Of a stretch of 64,000 bases of DNA, positions 10,484-22,853 are shown piece by piece (position 1 is the first letter of the stretch; each line of letters opens with the position of its first letter). A program made the position numbers and the translations under genes. The stretch is from Desmodesmus armatus (lineage: Eukaryota > Chlorophyta > Chlorophyceae > Sphaeropleales > Scenedesmaceae), in contig VIIQ02000063.1 of the NCBI GenBank assembly GCA_007449985.2, positions 78,905 through 142,904 of the forward strand, given 5' to 3'. The notes under the pieces are model-generated. The model worked only from the letters and a program-made list of their open reading frames with translations, had not been told where the DNA came from and did no database searches.

Positions 10484-13366
10484 ATCGGTGGGGTCTTGCT
10501 CACGGGCACATGCACATGCATATGTTTTGGTGGTTTGGCAGCATTGCATGCATTGGCGGATCGGCAGATGGGATGCTGAGGGTGCTCTGCTTGATTGGTG
10601 GTTGCATGTGCATGTGCGCATGGGGTTGACGAGCACTGGACGGTCTAGTGCTTGGTGGGGCATCGCCTGCAATCGCTGCCATGTGCAGGGTACTCTCATA
10701 TTCATGCACAGCATGTCCCTGGCGTTGCAAGAAGGAATAGTTTTGCAGCTGGGTGGTTGTGCCTGGTGCCCTTCAGTCGAGGGCCGCCGCAGGGTGTAGC
10801 AGTCAGTCAGCAGCCTCCTGCTGTTGTATGGCACCAGGTGGGCTGCCGCTTGCGATCGTACCGGTGGTGTTTTGCTTTGGTGCTTACTGCCTTGGCTTAC
10901 TTAGAGTCCCCAAGTTGGGCATTTTATCGGCAGCAACGTAATCTTGCTGGCACGCAAGTTTGACCTACAGACGCTTTGGTGGGTTGGTTGCTTGGCTGCT
11001 GATTTCAGTCCCCAACTGCTTCCACGTATGCTTTGTTTTGGCATGGCAGAGTGGTGCGTGGGTCGTGTTGTGATGATATGTTTGACTAACGGTGTGAATT
11101 TATTGCTGTTTGGTTGGGGTTTGACCAGACTCTTGACCTGACACGGGTACAGCTACGTGCTACTGCCCTTACTGACCCTCCGTGTTTCGCTGTGTGAATG
11201 GAGCGTGACCGGTACCTTACCCCTACGTAACAGAGGTTGACAAAGCATGCAGGGGTGGCGTTCACATGCTGGCGATTGTGTGCGAGGGCGAGCATGTGCA
11301 AGCTGCCTCCTGCCGAGATGGTGTTGGCTGTTTCTGCGGTTCTGCATGCCTGGCTGGCACATTTTGAGGTAGCAGTGCTGATTTCCTGCAGCCAACGGCT
11401 ACCTCATTCTGTGCTGGTGCTGTGGCTGGTACTTTGGTGTGCGGTGTGTCTGTGTGTGTAGGCCAAGTGTGCAGCTGGTTGAACAAGGCCTTGTGGCCAA
11501 GGCAGCTGGCCCTTCATGCTGGGTCAGTTGGCATGCAGGCAGGTGATGCGACGACATGCGTTCCATGGCAGTCGGCCTGGAGCCTCAGTGTGCCATCTAT
11601 CTGCAGCAGGATCAATGAATGGCTGGACCTTGATTGCTGCTAGTGCGGTGTTGCCCCATGGCCAACTGCCTTGTCAGGTCATACTGAGCCACGATCCTCA
11701 CCGCGCAGCTACATCTGCACAGGCAAGCTGTGTGCGCAGCTCAGCTGGACCTCGCATGCCTTGTCTCATGCCCTCCAACCGTTCCCTGTGCCACCTGCCT
11801 GCAGCTGCCAGTGCGAAGCATGTCCGTCAGGGTGCTTGCTGCATGGTATGTCGCTGCCAAATCCTCGCGGCAGCTAGGCTGCCCTCTTGCTGCAGCAATG
11901 TTGGCCGAATGTCTGTCTGGTTGCCGGTCTGGTTGTGAGCTGGGAGGTGCTGCCGACTGGCGTGCGTCCAGCACAGTGTTGGCGCACTAGTTTGGTGGTT
12001 GGTCGTGCAGAACGAGCAGGTGTGGCAGGATGTCGGACCGCTGTGCGCTTGTCTTATGCTGCATGTACAGCTCGTAATTGCCGTGCGTGTGCTGATGTCA
12101 TGTGCTGCAGGCGTGTATTGCATGCTGGCACTCACAGTAACCTCACTGCTGCTTTTCACACCTGCCCTTGCTTCTCGACGCATCATGTGGCTGCTCAGGA
12201 GAGTGACTGTTGTGTATCTGAGGCATGCCTGGCGCTCTTCTCACCCTTTGACCTGGTCTTTGTCCGTCTGTATCTGTGTTGGTGGGTGTGGGGCTGGGGC
12301 ACTTGAAATGGGCCAAACCAGGTGTTGCTTCCTGACAGGGCTCCCTCCAGCATGTTACTACATCGGTCACTTCTTGCACCTGAATGTAGGCTCAGCTTGT
12401 GCAGGCTGTAGAGAACTTCAATGCATGTTTCTTCTACATTGTGACATCATCTCTTCATGACACGGTTCATGCATCACAGTCTCCTTGTTGAACGCCACAG
12501 CACCTGTACACTCATGTTCTAGCTTCCAGTTTTGTTCATGAATGTCTACAAAGCCTGTGAAACCCCTGAGGGATGAAGCTGCACCATACCAGCAGCAAAC
12601 TACTGCACGCCTAGTCCAATACACAAGACCACTTCATGCTAGCAGTGCATAATCACTTTGCCATGTCAGATGAGGCCAACTGACAGCTTGCACTGCTAAT
12701 GCGACTGGCTATTGATGCACAAGGTACCATGCGTACACAAGCTGATTTGCCCTTCTGCAAGCCCTTCTGCAAGCCCGAAAGCAAGTCAACCTGACAAGCC
12801 CGTTACACTTGCTGGGTTGCCTCTTGAAGCTGCCTGCCATGCAAGATGGCATGCTCAATTGGAGGCTCGACTCGTCACACTGCTCAGCACAGGCTGTGGA
12901 TGTGCTGTTGGAGCCTGCTGCGCACGAGCCCACGTACGTGATCATATGCCCCTGCCTGTGATCCTACAGGTTCTCGGGATGTAATCATGACATGCTGTAC
13001 AGCGCCGCCATGCCAGGGGCCCTGAGATGCTTTAGGGCATCCACTGCAACTGTGACAGCAGGGTTCTGCTCACAGGAGCTGGCACTGCACAAGTTTTTTT
13101 GGAAGGCGCAGGGGAGGCGGACCCCCACCGGCTGGCCACACACACAACAGCCGAGTGACCCCGACTGCCCGGAGCCCAAGGCAGAGCCTCACACCGACGA
13201 GGGACGCCTGACACCCCTTCTTCAGGAGGTGCCCAGCGATCGGATCAAACTCGCATGGGACTTGAACCCAAACACCCCCTTCATGTACTACAGCCATAGC
13301 CATGCACACACGACTGAGTACATGAGCCGCCCCGAGGCCCATCAGAGGGGATTGGTGAAGGGGCCA
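10484..13366. other. convergent intergenic region with long 3' UTRs
   Basis: The BAH-GATA gene (+) and RPC3 (-) end toward each other here. I see no conserved protein in the stretch. A TGTAA motif for each strand lies near the right end (12803-12807 minus, 12980-12984 plus), so the two transcripts may overlap. Confidence 0.45.
12803..12807 (-). terminator. TGTAA polyadenylation motif, RPC3 side
   Basis: TGTAA on the minus strand about 560 bases after the RPC3 stop codon. Assignment is inferred from position. Confidence 0.4.
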
Positions 13367-16268
13367 TCAATTCTCGCGTGTGTACTCATTGAACAGGGCC
13401 AGCTGGCCATCCAGATGCAGCAGGCTCAGGTGCAGCGCATTGGTGACCTGCAGCAACAGCACACGCAAGCTAAAGACTCGTCAAGCGTCCAACAGATGGC
13501 ACAACCATACAAGCAAGGGGTCAGAAACATGCAAAGCGGTAGAGACTGTCGCACAACTTGATTGCCATTGGCCAAGGCATGTTTTGGACAGCTCACAAAC
13601 ACCCTCAAAATAGCCTGATGAGGGTCAACCAAAGTGTGACGACGACCACATCCGTCCATCTACGCCCGACTGTGCACCCGTTCGAACAGGTAGACGGCTA
13701 CGGGAAGTTACCTCTGAGCACCAAACCTTTCAGGCTACCTTGCAAGCTTACTTACTGCATCTGCAATCCCAATTGCAGCGGCCGTCCCACCACGCATCCC
13801 AAAGGCAGGTCCGCCCCCCTTACCTTCTGCAAGTGTTCCAGCGATCGCCGCTGCGATGGTGTCATGTTGAACATGAGGTGCCCCACAGCCCGTGCCGCCT
13901 CAACAAGCTCCAGCAGGTCCACATGGCGCGACAGCTCATGGGTGAGGCGGGCATGCAGGTTGTCAGCCGCCTGGAACATATCCGCTGCACAGCACAGCAC
14001 AGAACACAGGAAGGCACGGCATCAGGAAGTTGCCGACTGACTTGTCTGTGAGGCGTATGGAGTAGTTTGTGGGAGTGCGTCATAGGACTGCCGCAGTGTG
14101 CGCCAGGGTTGCCCTGCCCTTGTCTGTCACGGCACCAGCTGTCACATGCAGCAGGTTGTGTTGCACCTGATGAGCCTTGGCTCATCATTATTTTTTCTCA
14201 TATGGCTCTCGGCTTTGTGCCCCTGTACTGTACTGTACAGTACTGTACTGTACTGTGACCAAAGAAACTGTTCTGTGGCACTCAAAAAACTGGCCCATTC
14301 TTAGGTCACTCACAAGTGATGCGCGCACACGTGACCACTGCATCAGCCTTGAAGGTGTAAAAGCAGCGGGATGGGGCACGCTCAGCAGACTTGGGAATGT
14401 CCTGCACAACAATACAGCACAGTGCAGAACAGATATTGAAGCCAAACAATCTGTCCGGCACAAACCCCACAACAGTACAGTTTGCACAGTACACTGATGA
14501 CAGAGTCTCAACCCCGGCACAAGCCAGCGAGAGAAGGTCTCGATAAGCCCATCACTCCCAAAGGGGCCACTGAGTGCATCACACAACCTGCCACTGAGGG
14601 TCACAGAGGGTCTGGCGCACCTGCATCTGCAAGTAGCCTGCCTTGAACATGCAATAACAGTTATAAACACACAATCATATATACATTTTAATCCCCACAG
14701 AGGGGCTGTCGCACCTGCATCTGCAGGTATCCTGCCTTGAACATGCGGTACAGCAGCTCGCGTGCCTCCTTGTGCTCCCTCTTGATGAAGTCAGCACACT
14801 GCTTGGGCTCCAGCTGGCCGTGAAGCAGGAGTGTGTTGAACACACGCATGCCCAGCAGACCAAACCTGCAGGACATATGGAGAGAAGTGGAGTGGAGTGG
14901 AGTGGAGTGTGTGGAGAGGATTGGAGTGGAGTGGAGTCACTCCACAGTGTGGAGACACACTCACGTTACTGTGACTGGCACTGGTGCAGTATCCAATACG
15001 ACATGGCATGCGCAGTGCTGGACTAGTCACACATGCTGCATGCAACATGCATGGGCGACAGCGGCAGGCCATCATTTGCAGAGATTTGTGTACCCTGATC
15101 ATAGCAACATGGCTGATTGCAAACCAGAGCCGCCCCAACCAACCCAGCCCCTCAGGGCCTGAAATCCCTCACTTGTCCAACAGCACTCCACTTTTGAGCA
15201 AGCCAAAACAGGGAACACTTGTTTCCAACAACGCCTACTGATGCCACATAGCACTAGTACACCAAAGTACAAATACATGCATGACATGGTGACCTCAACC
15301 ATCCCCAGCCCCCAAGGGCCCCAGATCACTCACTTGTCCAGCAGCACCCTGTTGAGCAGCTGCAGCTTGACCCTGTCCAGTATGTTGCCTATGTTGACAC
15401 GGTAGGTCTCCCCAAGCGGGCCCACAGGACCGAGCTCCACCATCTGCAGTGCAAAACGTCCACACAAACAAATGTATTGAGTACCCTTGATATGTAATGC
15501 AGCAGGCACTGACTGAGTCAAAGGAACGCCCAGCCCCACCCCAGGCCCTGTGTGAACAGATACCAATACCAATATTGCAGGAGTCAGCCCTCTTCCCCGG
15601 CACTAGCTAGCAAGCAGGTCTGCTCAAGAGGTTTTAGCACAGAGATGAGCACTCTTTATCTTCGAATTCGATACATACGTTGTCTCCGGCAGAGTCCCAA
15701 GCGAGCGCCTTGATCTGGTCAGGTACTGATGTGTCGTCACGCAGCTCCGGCAGCCTCCCACTCTCCTGCCCCGCCGTCAGCGCAGCCATCACGTCACCAA
15801 CCGACATGTAGATGCTCACATCCGTCTGCAGGCAGTAACGACGGCAACAAGGCGTATGCAGATGATACGTAGCAATGAAATCGGCTTGCAGAGGGGCACA
15901 AACGGCCTCTGCACCTGATGGTTGGTCACCCCTGTGTAGAGCGCACAGGCGATGCCAACTCCACAGCGCACACGGGGAGTTACTTACATATGAGCGGTCT
16001 GAATACTGATGGTGCAATGCTGTGTAGACACCTGGGGGCGGGCCCACTTGGGCACCCCCTGCGATATACATGTGTCGACTTGATGCAGCGTCACAATACG
16101 AACATAAAACAAAGCATCATGCACAACCAGTCGCCATTGACACCTGCCGCTTACGTTGACGCGCGTCTCGAAGCGGCATGCATGTGCCAGCATAGCTGCC
16201 AGCACACTGCCTGCATCCTGGCCCAGCTTCTCAGTGACGATCTTCACCATGGCCTGCACACACACAGC

Positions 16269-16301
<33 letters not shown>

Positions 16302-19300
16302 GCAGGTGTGGCATTGCATTGCAGCTCTTCCTTTGCTTGTTTGCATGTGAGTATGGCTGGCGGTTGGGTCGTGTAGCTTGCCTCAGACCCAGCTGCATGG
16401 TGCGGCGGATTTCACCATGGCCTGCAAACACAGCAGCAGCAGCAGGTGTGGCATTGCATTGTGTGGCATTGCTCTAATTTTGCTGTTTGCATGTGATTCA
16501 GCTGGCCAGCATGGCTGGCGGGTTGACTGGCTCAGACCCAGCTGCATGGTGTGGTGTCTCTTACCTGGTTCCTGAAGCGGCGGTTGAACTCCTCGCTGTT
16601 TACCCGCCACAGCACCTCTGATGCTGAAGGAGGCTCCACTGCAGCAGCAGCAGATCAGAACAGGAGGTGAGAGATGAGAGTGTGCTGTGAAGTGTCGTAG
16701 GCAGATGGTGCAGGACCCTTGCAGGAATACCTCGCTGTGGGCATGCCTGACAAACACCACCCTGGTCGCTGTGCGCACGTGTCAGGCAAGAAACTGCTGA
16801 AACAGACAGACATGCATACGCCTGTTTTCGGACATCCTGTGTCAGCAGCGGACGTGTCTCGACACACCGACGTTCACACCATCCCACGCACCATCTGCTG
16901 CAGCCGCGGCCGCCTTGCGCCTGCGCACCGCTGCTGCTGATGGGTCTGCTGCGCTCCCTTCCTCAGCATCTGGCTCCATCTTGATGCCGATCCCCTCATC
17001 CACTGCTGCTGTGGCCTGGGCGCCGCCCGCGTTCGTCCGCCGCTTCTTGCGCGCAAGGGCCGCCGCTTGCCTCGCTGTTGCTGCCGTGTCGACTGCCGCC
17101 GCCGCTGCCTCCGCTGCCGCTGCTGCTGCCGCAGCATCCGCCGTCATCCCGCCGGCGGTCTTCTTACGCTTGCGTGGCTGCGTCGTTGCTGCCGCTGCCG
17201 CTGCTGCGGCGGCAGCCGCTGCTGCCGCGTCTTCGGTTTTGACGCCGTCTTCTGCTGCTCCTGCGTCTGCTGCCGTGTTGGGTGCGAGCTCGGCAGGAGA
17301 CCTGAAGCGGATGTCTTCATAGTCCTGGTGCTGCTGGATGTACCCCTGCTGCACCTGCATATCTGCGTACTCAGAAGTACCTGACTCACAGCATAGAACA
17401 CACGAAAGGACACAACAGGCAGAATGCAACAGGCAACTGGGAAAGAAGTTTGCCATTGACACGACCGTGGACACAAGAGAGCAGGTTGCAAGCATGTAAC
17501 ATGGGAGTGGACTTCTGCTGAGACGCATGTCACCTAGCAGCAACGGGCTCAAAACTGCCACAGACAGGCGAGACGGTGGTGACTCAAACCTGCTAGACAG
17601 GCGAGAGGGTGGTGACTCAACCGAGAAGAGAAGCCATGCGGCAGCAAGAAACATCGACTCTGCTGAAGATGTGCAGGAATCCCTGCACGCAGCCCAGCTG
17701 CGGCTACTACTAGACTGATGCCCCAGCAGGACCCCAAGTCTACTACTGACCTGGCTTAGGTGCTGCCTTCTTAGTCCTGGTGGGTGCATGGCTCTTTGGC
17801 GGCAGCGGCGGCAGGTTGCATGGCGGGGCACGTTCGATGTACTTTTCCTGCAGCAGCTGCATGAACGCCCACCAGACCATTGTGCTGGGGCTGGAATCGT
17901 CCAGATCGTCTGCGCCTGCGCTGCTGCTAGCGGTGCCGTCCAGCACACCGGACTTTGAGTCTTGCAGTGACCCTGCATCACCCTCAGTTTTGACCTGGGT
18001 ATCTTGCTGCGGCATGCGGCCCAGCACAGCCTGCACGATTTGGTCGTACCTGCGATCAAAAGTACGCAGGAGGTAGGCAGGCAAGGCGGGAAAAGAGACT
18101 TGGGCTCCTGCTGGGCCATGCGGATCAGCACAGTCTGTCAATTTGGTGCAGGCTGTCGATCCGGTTGTACGTGGAAACTCAAAAAGAACTGAGGCATGGC
18201 AAGGGTTGCAGATACGCAAATTTGCCGTCGTGGCTGTCAAGTGCTGTGATGAAATCACAACCGGCTGTAGTGAGCCGGCGTAGTGAACACAGCCCAAACC
18301 CCACTCACCCACCCACCTCAGGCGCCCGTGCTCAAGCAACACCTCCACAATCAGTGCATCCGCTTCTGACTTGCGGTTGGGGTTGGCTGCTGACTCATCC
18401 CGTATGTGCTGCACAAATTTGGGCCGCCTGCACTCAACACACAGCAAGTCCAAGGCTGGCATGAGCTTTCTGAGCTTCACAGCTGCATATGCAACATGCA
18501 TGTATAGAGTAGGTCGATGCGGTTATGCTTGCGTGCCCCTGGCACCAGGACCACACAAAGCACCCAAAGTTCAAACTCAAACCCTGCCAGCTGATCCTGC
18601 CAGCTGATGGGACCGCCACCACTTGTGACACTGACTTGCGGCAGCACCAGCACAGTGGGCCCCCTGGCGGGTGAGGAGTGCATACAGTTGGCAGCTTCCC
18701 CAACCCCTCTGGGCGACGCACACAGCGGTGCATCAGCACAGACAGCAGGAAGCGACACAGCAGTGTGTCAGCACAGACAGCTATATGGTATAATGACGTA
18801 ATAATGATTCACCTGATCAGCTGCAGCATTTGGTCCAGGTCCGCCTCATAAATGTGCACTGCAGGCTTCACCCCGGTCACCAGCACCTCAGACGGCTGCA
18901 GCCGCGTGGTGATGCAGTTCTGCTGCAGCAGCACCATCAACACCTGTGCAGACACACACATTGCTTGCATGTGGGTTAGGTGTCTGTAGTATGTTGGCTA
19001 CACATGCATCCTCAATGCCCAACACACCCCTGGATGCAATTCATGTTTTCAACACACACCACAGTGTTTGATTGTTTGACACTGCCAAGGAGTGTGCTTG
19101 TGGTGATGACCGCCAGCAGGGCTGTGGTGATGCACTGCACCCTCAGCCAAGCATATGCTGGCCAACAACGAAAGGTTCATCCACAGCTGCCAATCATATG
19201 CTGACAGCTGTACTTGATCTTCTTTGGAATGCAGAACACATATGTGAGGTCCAAATTTCCCCACACACACAAACACCATGAGTTGAGGGACTAGGGACTT

Positions 19301-20773
19301 GCAACCTCCTCGCGGTGGTCCTGGAAACATCAGCGATGCAGTGATGGAGCAGCCAGCGCTCTGCGCTCGAGCCTCGTCTCTGGAGCTAGCCGATGGCTAA
19401 TTAGAGCAAGTCATATTCGATGTGGCCCTTCCCCAAGCCGGAGAGTCCGTCCATGCGGCAAAGGCAGCATCCTCGGGGGTCTAGACAGTTAATATGGACA
19501 TGTCCATTCTCCCGCAGCAGCAGCGACTACATGCAGCGGCTATCTGGTGTGGTGTGATGCCGTGGCAAGGTATCTTTGAGGGTTCCCACGTCAGGTGGCG
19601 AAGAAGGAGCAGCCTAGCTGCGTGGACAGTCAGGGAGCAGCAGCAGCAGTAGTGCATGAGAGTGTTGTGGCTGTGATCGAGTTGTCTGCCACACAGCTCA
19701 CAGGATCACCCGCCCTATCCCATAACACGGACATATGGATGCCACATGGATGGTTTTTGGGGGCGGTTTTCAATGTGTGGTTGCACAGCAGCTGGTGTGG
19801 TGACCTGGCGAACAGCTACTGTTGTGGGTTGCAGAGCTTTGCTCACCCAGCTACGCCTGGTGCTTGCCTGGGGCACTCTTGCGACTTGCTGACCACAGGT
19901 CCTGGGGAATCCCTCTACAGTAGTTTGGTTTTGAAACCACAGAGCAGCATGTGTGGGGTGGTCTGCAGCAGCCCGTTTCAGCGCTGCTGCTTCTTATGCC
20001 TTTTGTATGCCTGCGTTGTGGCCGTAACTGGCACAGGCTTTCTAGTGTCCTAGGTCACTGGTCGCCTGGTGGTGTATTGCTTGTCTTGCACCAGGGTCGA
20101 TTTGCTGCTGGCAGCTTGCTGCTTGGGCAATGAACCTGGCCGGAAACACGTGTAATGATGATGATGATGACACAAACACCGCTGACCCGCTGGCTGAATT
20201 ATTCCGTGAGGCAACTGCTGCTGGTAGGAGGTGCAAGGGGAAAGATGCGATATGTGCTCAAGCTGTTCCTTTCAAGCCATAATCACGGTGCCAACTTTGT
20301 GGCCGTACCTGCTTGAGTTGGCCGGCAGTGAGGCTCTGTTGGCTGCTCCCATTGCTGCTACGGAGGTGCAGCTGGCGCGAGCTGCGTGTGCCTGAGTTGA
20401 TGTTGCGCAGCAGCTCTGGAAACGTCTGCCTGCCCTTGCGCAGCAGCACCTCTGCCACCACCTGCACAGGCAGACGGATTGTGTGTCAAGTCTCGCTGAA
20501 ATTGCTGGTGCCCGACCTGTGCAGCAGCAAGTATCGGCTAAGGAACCATGATAGCATCACAGCCACACTGCCAGCAGTGTGCTGGTGACCCACACCAGCA
20601 AACTGACTGATTATCTGGGGCATAGCATGGATGGCTACCATGCACTCAGTTCAGAGGTTGGCGCCAACTGGTGACCATGCACTCACAGCTGGCAGCTTGC
20701 CAAAGTGTTCATGGACCACCCTGCACGCCAGGCTGACGCAGTGCACCTTGGGTGCTGAAGTGGAAGCCTGCAT
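13367..20773 (-). CDS. RPC3: RNA polymerase III subunit RPC3 (C82/RPC62 family)
   Basis: Fourteen exons agree in phase throughout, 726 residues: 20687-20773, 20309-20461, 18813-18943, 18317-18427, 17751-18049, 16892-17380, 16565-16638, 16155-16253, 15679-15825, 15334-15443, 14715-14865, 14314-14401, 13824-13984 and 13367-13447. Segments that identify the family are an N-terminal winged helix (VHEHFGKLPAVVAEVLL), IYEADLDQMLQLIR, VLWRVNSEEFNRRFRNQ, YRVNIGNILDRV, FGLLGMRVFNTLLL with EARELLYRMFKAGYLQMQ, DIPKSAERAPSRCFYTF, and the C-terminal helix after SLLHLDGQL. RPC3 is part of the RPC3-RPC6-RPC7 subcomplex that helps polymerase III open promoters of tRNA and 5S genes. Residues about 261-423 are a large insert, rich in Ala with KRKK clusters, probably a disordered loop with a nuclear localisation signal. 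Two introns contain duplicated copies of exon edges. Confidence 0.93.
14224..14256. repeat. palindromic GTACT repeat
   Basis: TACTG-type pentamers read into and out of a central TGTACA, so the tract is self-complementary. It lies in an RPC3 intron. Confidence 0.8.
14611..14753 (-). repeat. duplicated end of RPC3 exon 11
   Basis: 14611-14655 repeats 14704-14753 with few changes. The segment encodes the end of exon 11 (MFKAGYLQMQ) together with its splice donor. The copy sits inside the following intron and so carries a decoy exon end and donor. Confidence 0.75.
14888..14938. repeat. GGAGT pentamer repeat
   Basis: Imperfect tandem GGAGT units in the RPC3 intron upstream (in transcription order) of the exon 11 acceptor. 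Confidence 0.8.
16242..16552 (-). repeat. tandem duplication around the RPC3 exon 8 acceptor
   Basis: 16242-16400 and about 16409-16552 share the order of several blocks: the CACCATGGCCTGCA exon edge, a CAG repeat, GTGTGGCATTGCATTG, and CAGACCCAGCTGCATGGTG. The left unit holds the real exon 8 start. The right unit holds a copy of its acceptor plus the first codons, in the intron, and is a decoy splice site. Confidence 0.75.
19300..19520. other. compositionally distinct block inside RPC3 intron 2
   Basis: This part of the 1.4-kb intron lacks the CA/TG-rich texture around it and has an even base mixture with several short inverted words. No reading frame looks coding. I compared it from memory with U1, U2, U4, U6, U12 and SRP RNA features and found no match. 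It may be nothing more than unusual intron sequence. Confidence 0.2.
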
Positions 20774-21536
20774 AGCTGCAGCTAACTAGTCTGACAACTA
20801 CTGCGGCATATGCTTGTGTGCAGAGGTTGTGCTGCTGTGGTTGGATGCTGCTGCTGCAACCTCCGGCAGCAGTTCCTCACTGCCCAGCTGCTTCTGCTTG
20901 GCTGCAGAGACAGGGCCTTTGGACTTGCAAGAACGACAAACCAAGAACGAGAAACAAAACAACCAACGTTAGAAGCTTGCAAACTACAAAACTGCAAGAC
21001 AGTTCTTCAAACCTCCAGGGCATACCAACGGTTGTTGCCAAGCTATCGCCCACGCTTGGCAATGGTCGCGGAAGACTTCCTTTGCTTTATTGGAACGCAT
21101 CCAAAGGTGCACCGCCTGGTATCAGCTCGCTTGGAAAAACGAGGCAGGAAGCTCAGCACAGCACAGACTTTTGAAAAGTCTCCAGCACTTTGATCCGAGG
21201 CTCTTGCGGCGTAATAAGGTGTGTTATGCACCGGCATAACGTGGGCGAGGTTTGGAGGGAGACGCAGGCTGTACGGAGCCTTTGCCATCAGCCCATCTCT
21301 GATCATGTGCTGTGCCAGCTGTGGGTGGATGCATGTGCGTGTTGGATCGCCTGCATGGCTGCAATGAGGTCTTGGTACCACTATGGCACCCTGCACGGAC
21401 GGTGGCTCATGCCAGCCAGTCAGAAGGAGCCAGAAATCCTTGTGCTGCTGTTGCTGAATCTGCTGTTGCTGCGCTTGTGCTGCTGCTGTGCCAATGGTAC
21501 TGTTGGGCCACGTCCTGCCAGCTCCCTGACAGCACC
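20774..21536. promoter_or_regulatory. divergent promoter region, RPC3 / SUMO
   Basis: About 760 bases separate the RPC3 start (minus) and the SUMO start (plus). It has an A-rich patch near 20930-20970 and no coding segment that I recognise. Both promoters should lie here. Confidence 0.45.
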
Positions 21537-22710
21537 ATGGCGGACCAGGAAGCCAGCGGCGAGAACAAGCCTCAGCCAAAGCAGGAGGGGCAGATCATCA
21601 ACTTGATAGTGAAGGACCAGATGGGCTCAGAGGTCCATTTCAAAGTGAAGTCACATACAAAGCTTGAAAAGGTGAGCATGGCGGCAAACTCAGCATGCAG
21701 GGATGATTTGACTTGTGGTGGCCAAACAGCTGGGCCCTTGCGAGCTGGCTCTGAATGCCACAACACATGGAACTTACTTGTGCTTAGCAAGCTGGTCGGG
21801 TGGTGGCCATGCATGCCATAACCATGGCGGCATGCATGAGCTGAGTGTGGCTTTGCAGAGGAGCTGAGATGTGCCGTGCTCTCCGTTGTCACCTTCCTGC
21901 AGGTGTTCAAGGCTTACTGTGACAAGAAGAGTGTTGAGACAACGGCAGTCAGGTGTGCAGCAGTGTTGGGTCGGTACATCAAGGGGTGACACCTTGATGC
22001 AGAAACACCGCCAGCGCCATGCTTGCAGCCCTGGCAACTAATGCTGCCCTCCAGCACGTCTTGTGTCTCACAGCTCGCTCGACTGGCACCTAGGCCCAAC
22101 ACATTGTACTGCCATGTGGTGCAAGAGGACATGCTTGCAGGACACACCCCAGCAGGGACACACCCCAGCCCCAGAACACCAGCCCTGCTTCCTTGTCTGT
22201 GCACCATGTTTGTCTGGTGTGTTTGTCTGGTCACACACACCGTGTGCACTTCCCTTCATTGCAGATTCGTGTTTGACGGGCAGCGCGTGCAAGGCACTGC
22301 AACACCAGAGTCGGTGAGTCACTGCGTGCTTTGGGACCCACATAGCACTTGCTGACACCGACACACAAACGCCCTGCCACTTGTCGTGCAAGCTGTTGAC
22401 TGCACACGCATCAATCAACCTGCGCAGCATGCTGCCGAAGTGTCAGCCTGCATGTGACAGTCCAGTGCCGTGCACAAGTTGTGCTATCACTGCCTGTGCT
22501 GGAGCAATGCGTGTTGTTAGTGGTGAGTGGTCAGTCGGCAGTTCAGTCAACCAATCATGGACATGGTGGTGTCGCAGTGAAGGGTCGCGGCCTAATGGCA
22601 AGGACGGTGTTGTGCTGCCTTTCTGTTCCTGCGTGTTTGTGCCTCTGCAGCTCGGCATGGAGGACGGCGAGTCAATCGATTGCTTTATGCAGCAAGTGGG
22701 AGGCTGCTGA
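21537..22710 (+). CDS. SUMO: SUMO, small ubiquitin-like modifier precursor
   Basis: Four exons: 21537-21671, 21903-21952, 22265-22313 and 22651-22710, all phases matching, 97 residues. After a polar N-tail (about residues 1-18) the ubiquitin fold begins at QIINLIVKDQMGSEVHFKVK, followed by KVFKAYCDKKSV, RFVFDGQRV, TPESLGMEDGESID and the tail FMQQVGGC. The diglycine is followed by a single Cys, so the precursor needs removal of only one residue by a SUMO protease before conjugation through the GG end. Most SUMOs end QTGG; here it is QVGG. Its role is reversible modification of nuclear proteins. The length is normal for the family. An upstream in-frame alternative start was not needed. Confidence 0.95.
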
Positions 22711-22848
22711 TGCGGGTAGCAGCTGGTCGGTGTCTTGGCATGTACAGGGAAAGCAGTGTCGGCAGGCATGGTTGGAGCCTCTGCTGCACAACCAGTATGG
22801 CTGCCGCATGTATAGTGTTGCTGGGGTGCCAGCGTTGCGGGTGGATGG

Positions 22849-22853
22849 TGTAA
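22849..22853 (+). terminator. TGTAA polyadenylation motif after SUMO
   Basis: TGTAA about 140 bases after the SUMO stop codon on the coding strand, the usual chlorophycean signal at a normal distance. Confidence 0.6.

Noticed and set aside
13240..13300. GGGTTCAAGTCCC word on minus, resembling a tRNA T-arm
   Set aside because: Only the T-loop-like piece is present; the stem is imperfect and no D-arm or anticodon arm is visible. It lies in the RPC3 3' UTR.
12992..13561. 189-codon open frame on plus
   Set aside because: Overlaps the last exon and 3' UTR of RPC3 on the opposite strand; no conserved motif, although it is locally GC-rich.
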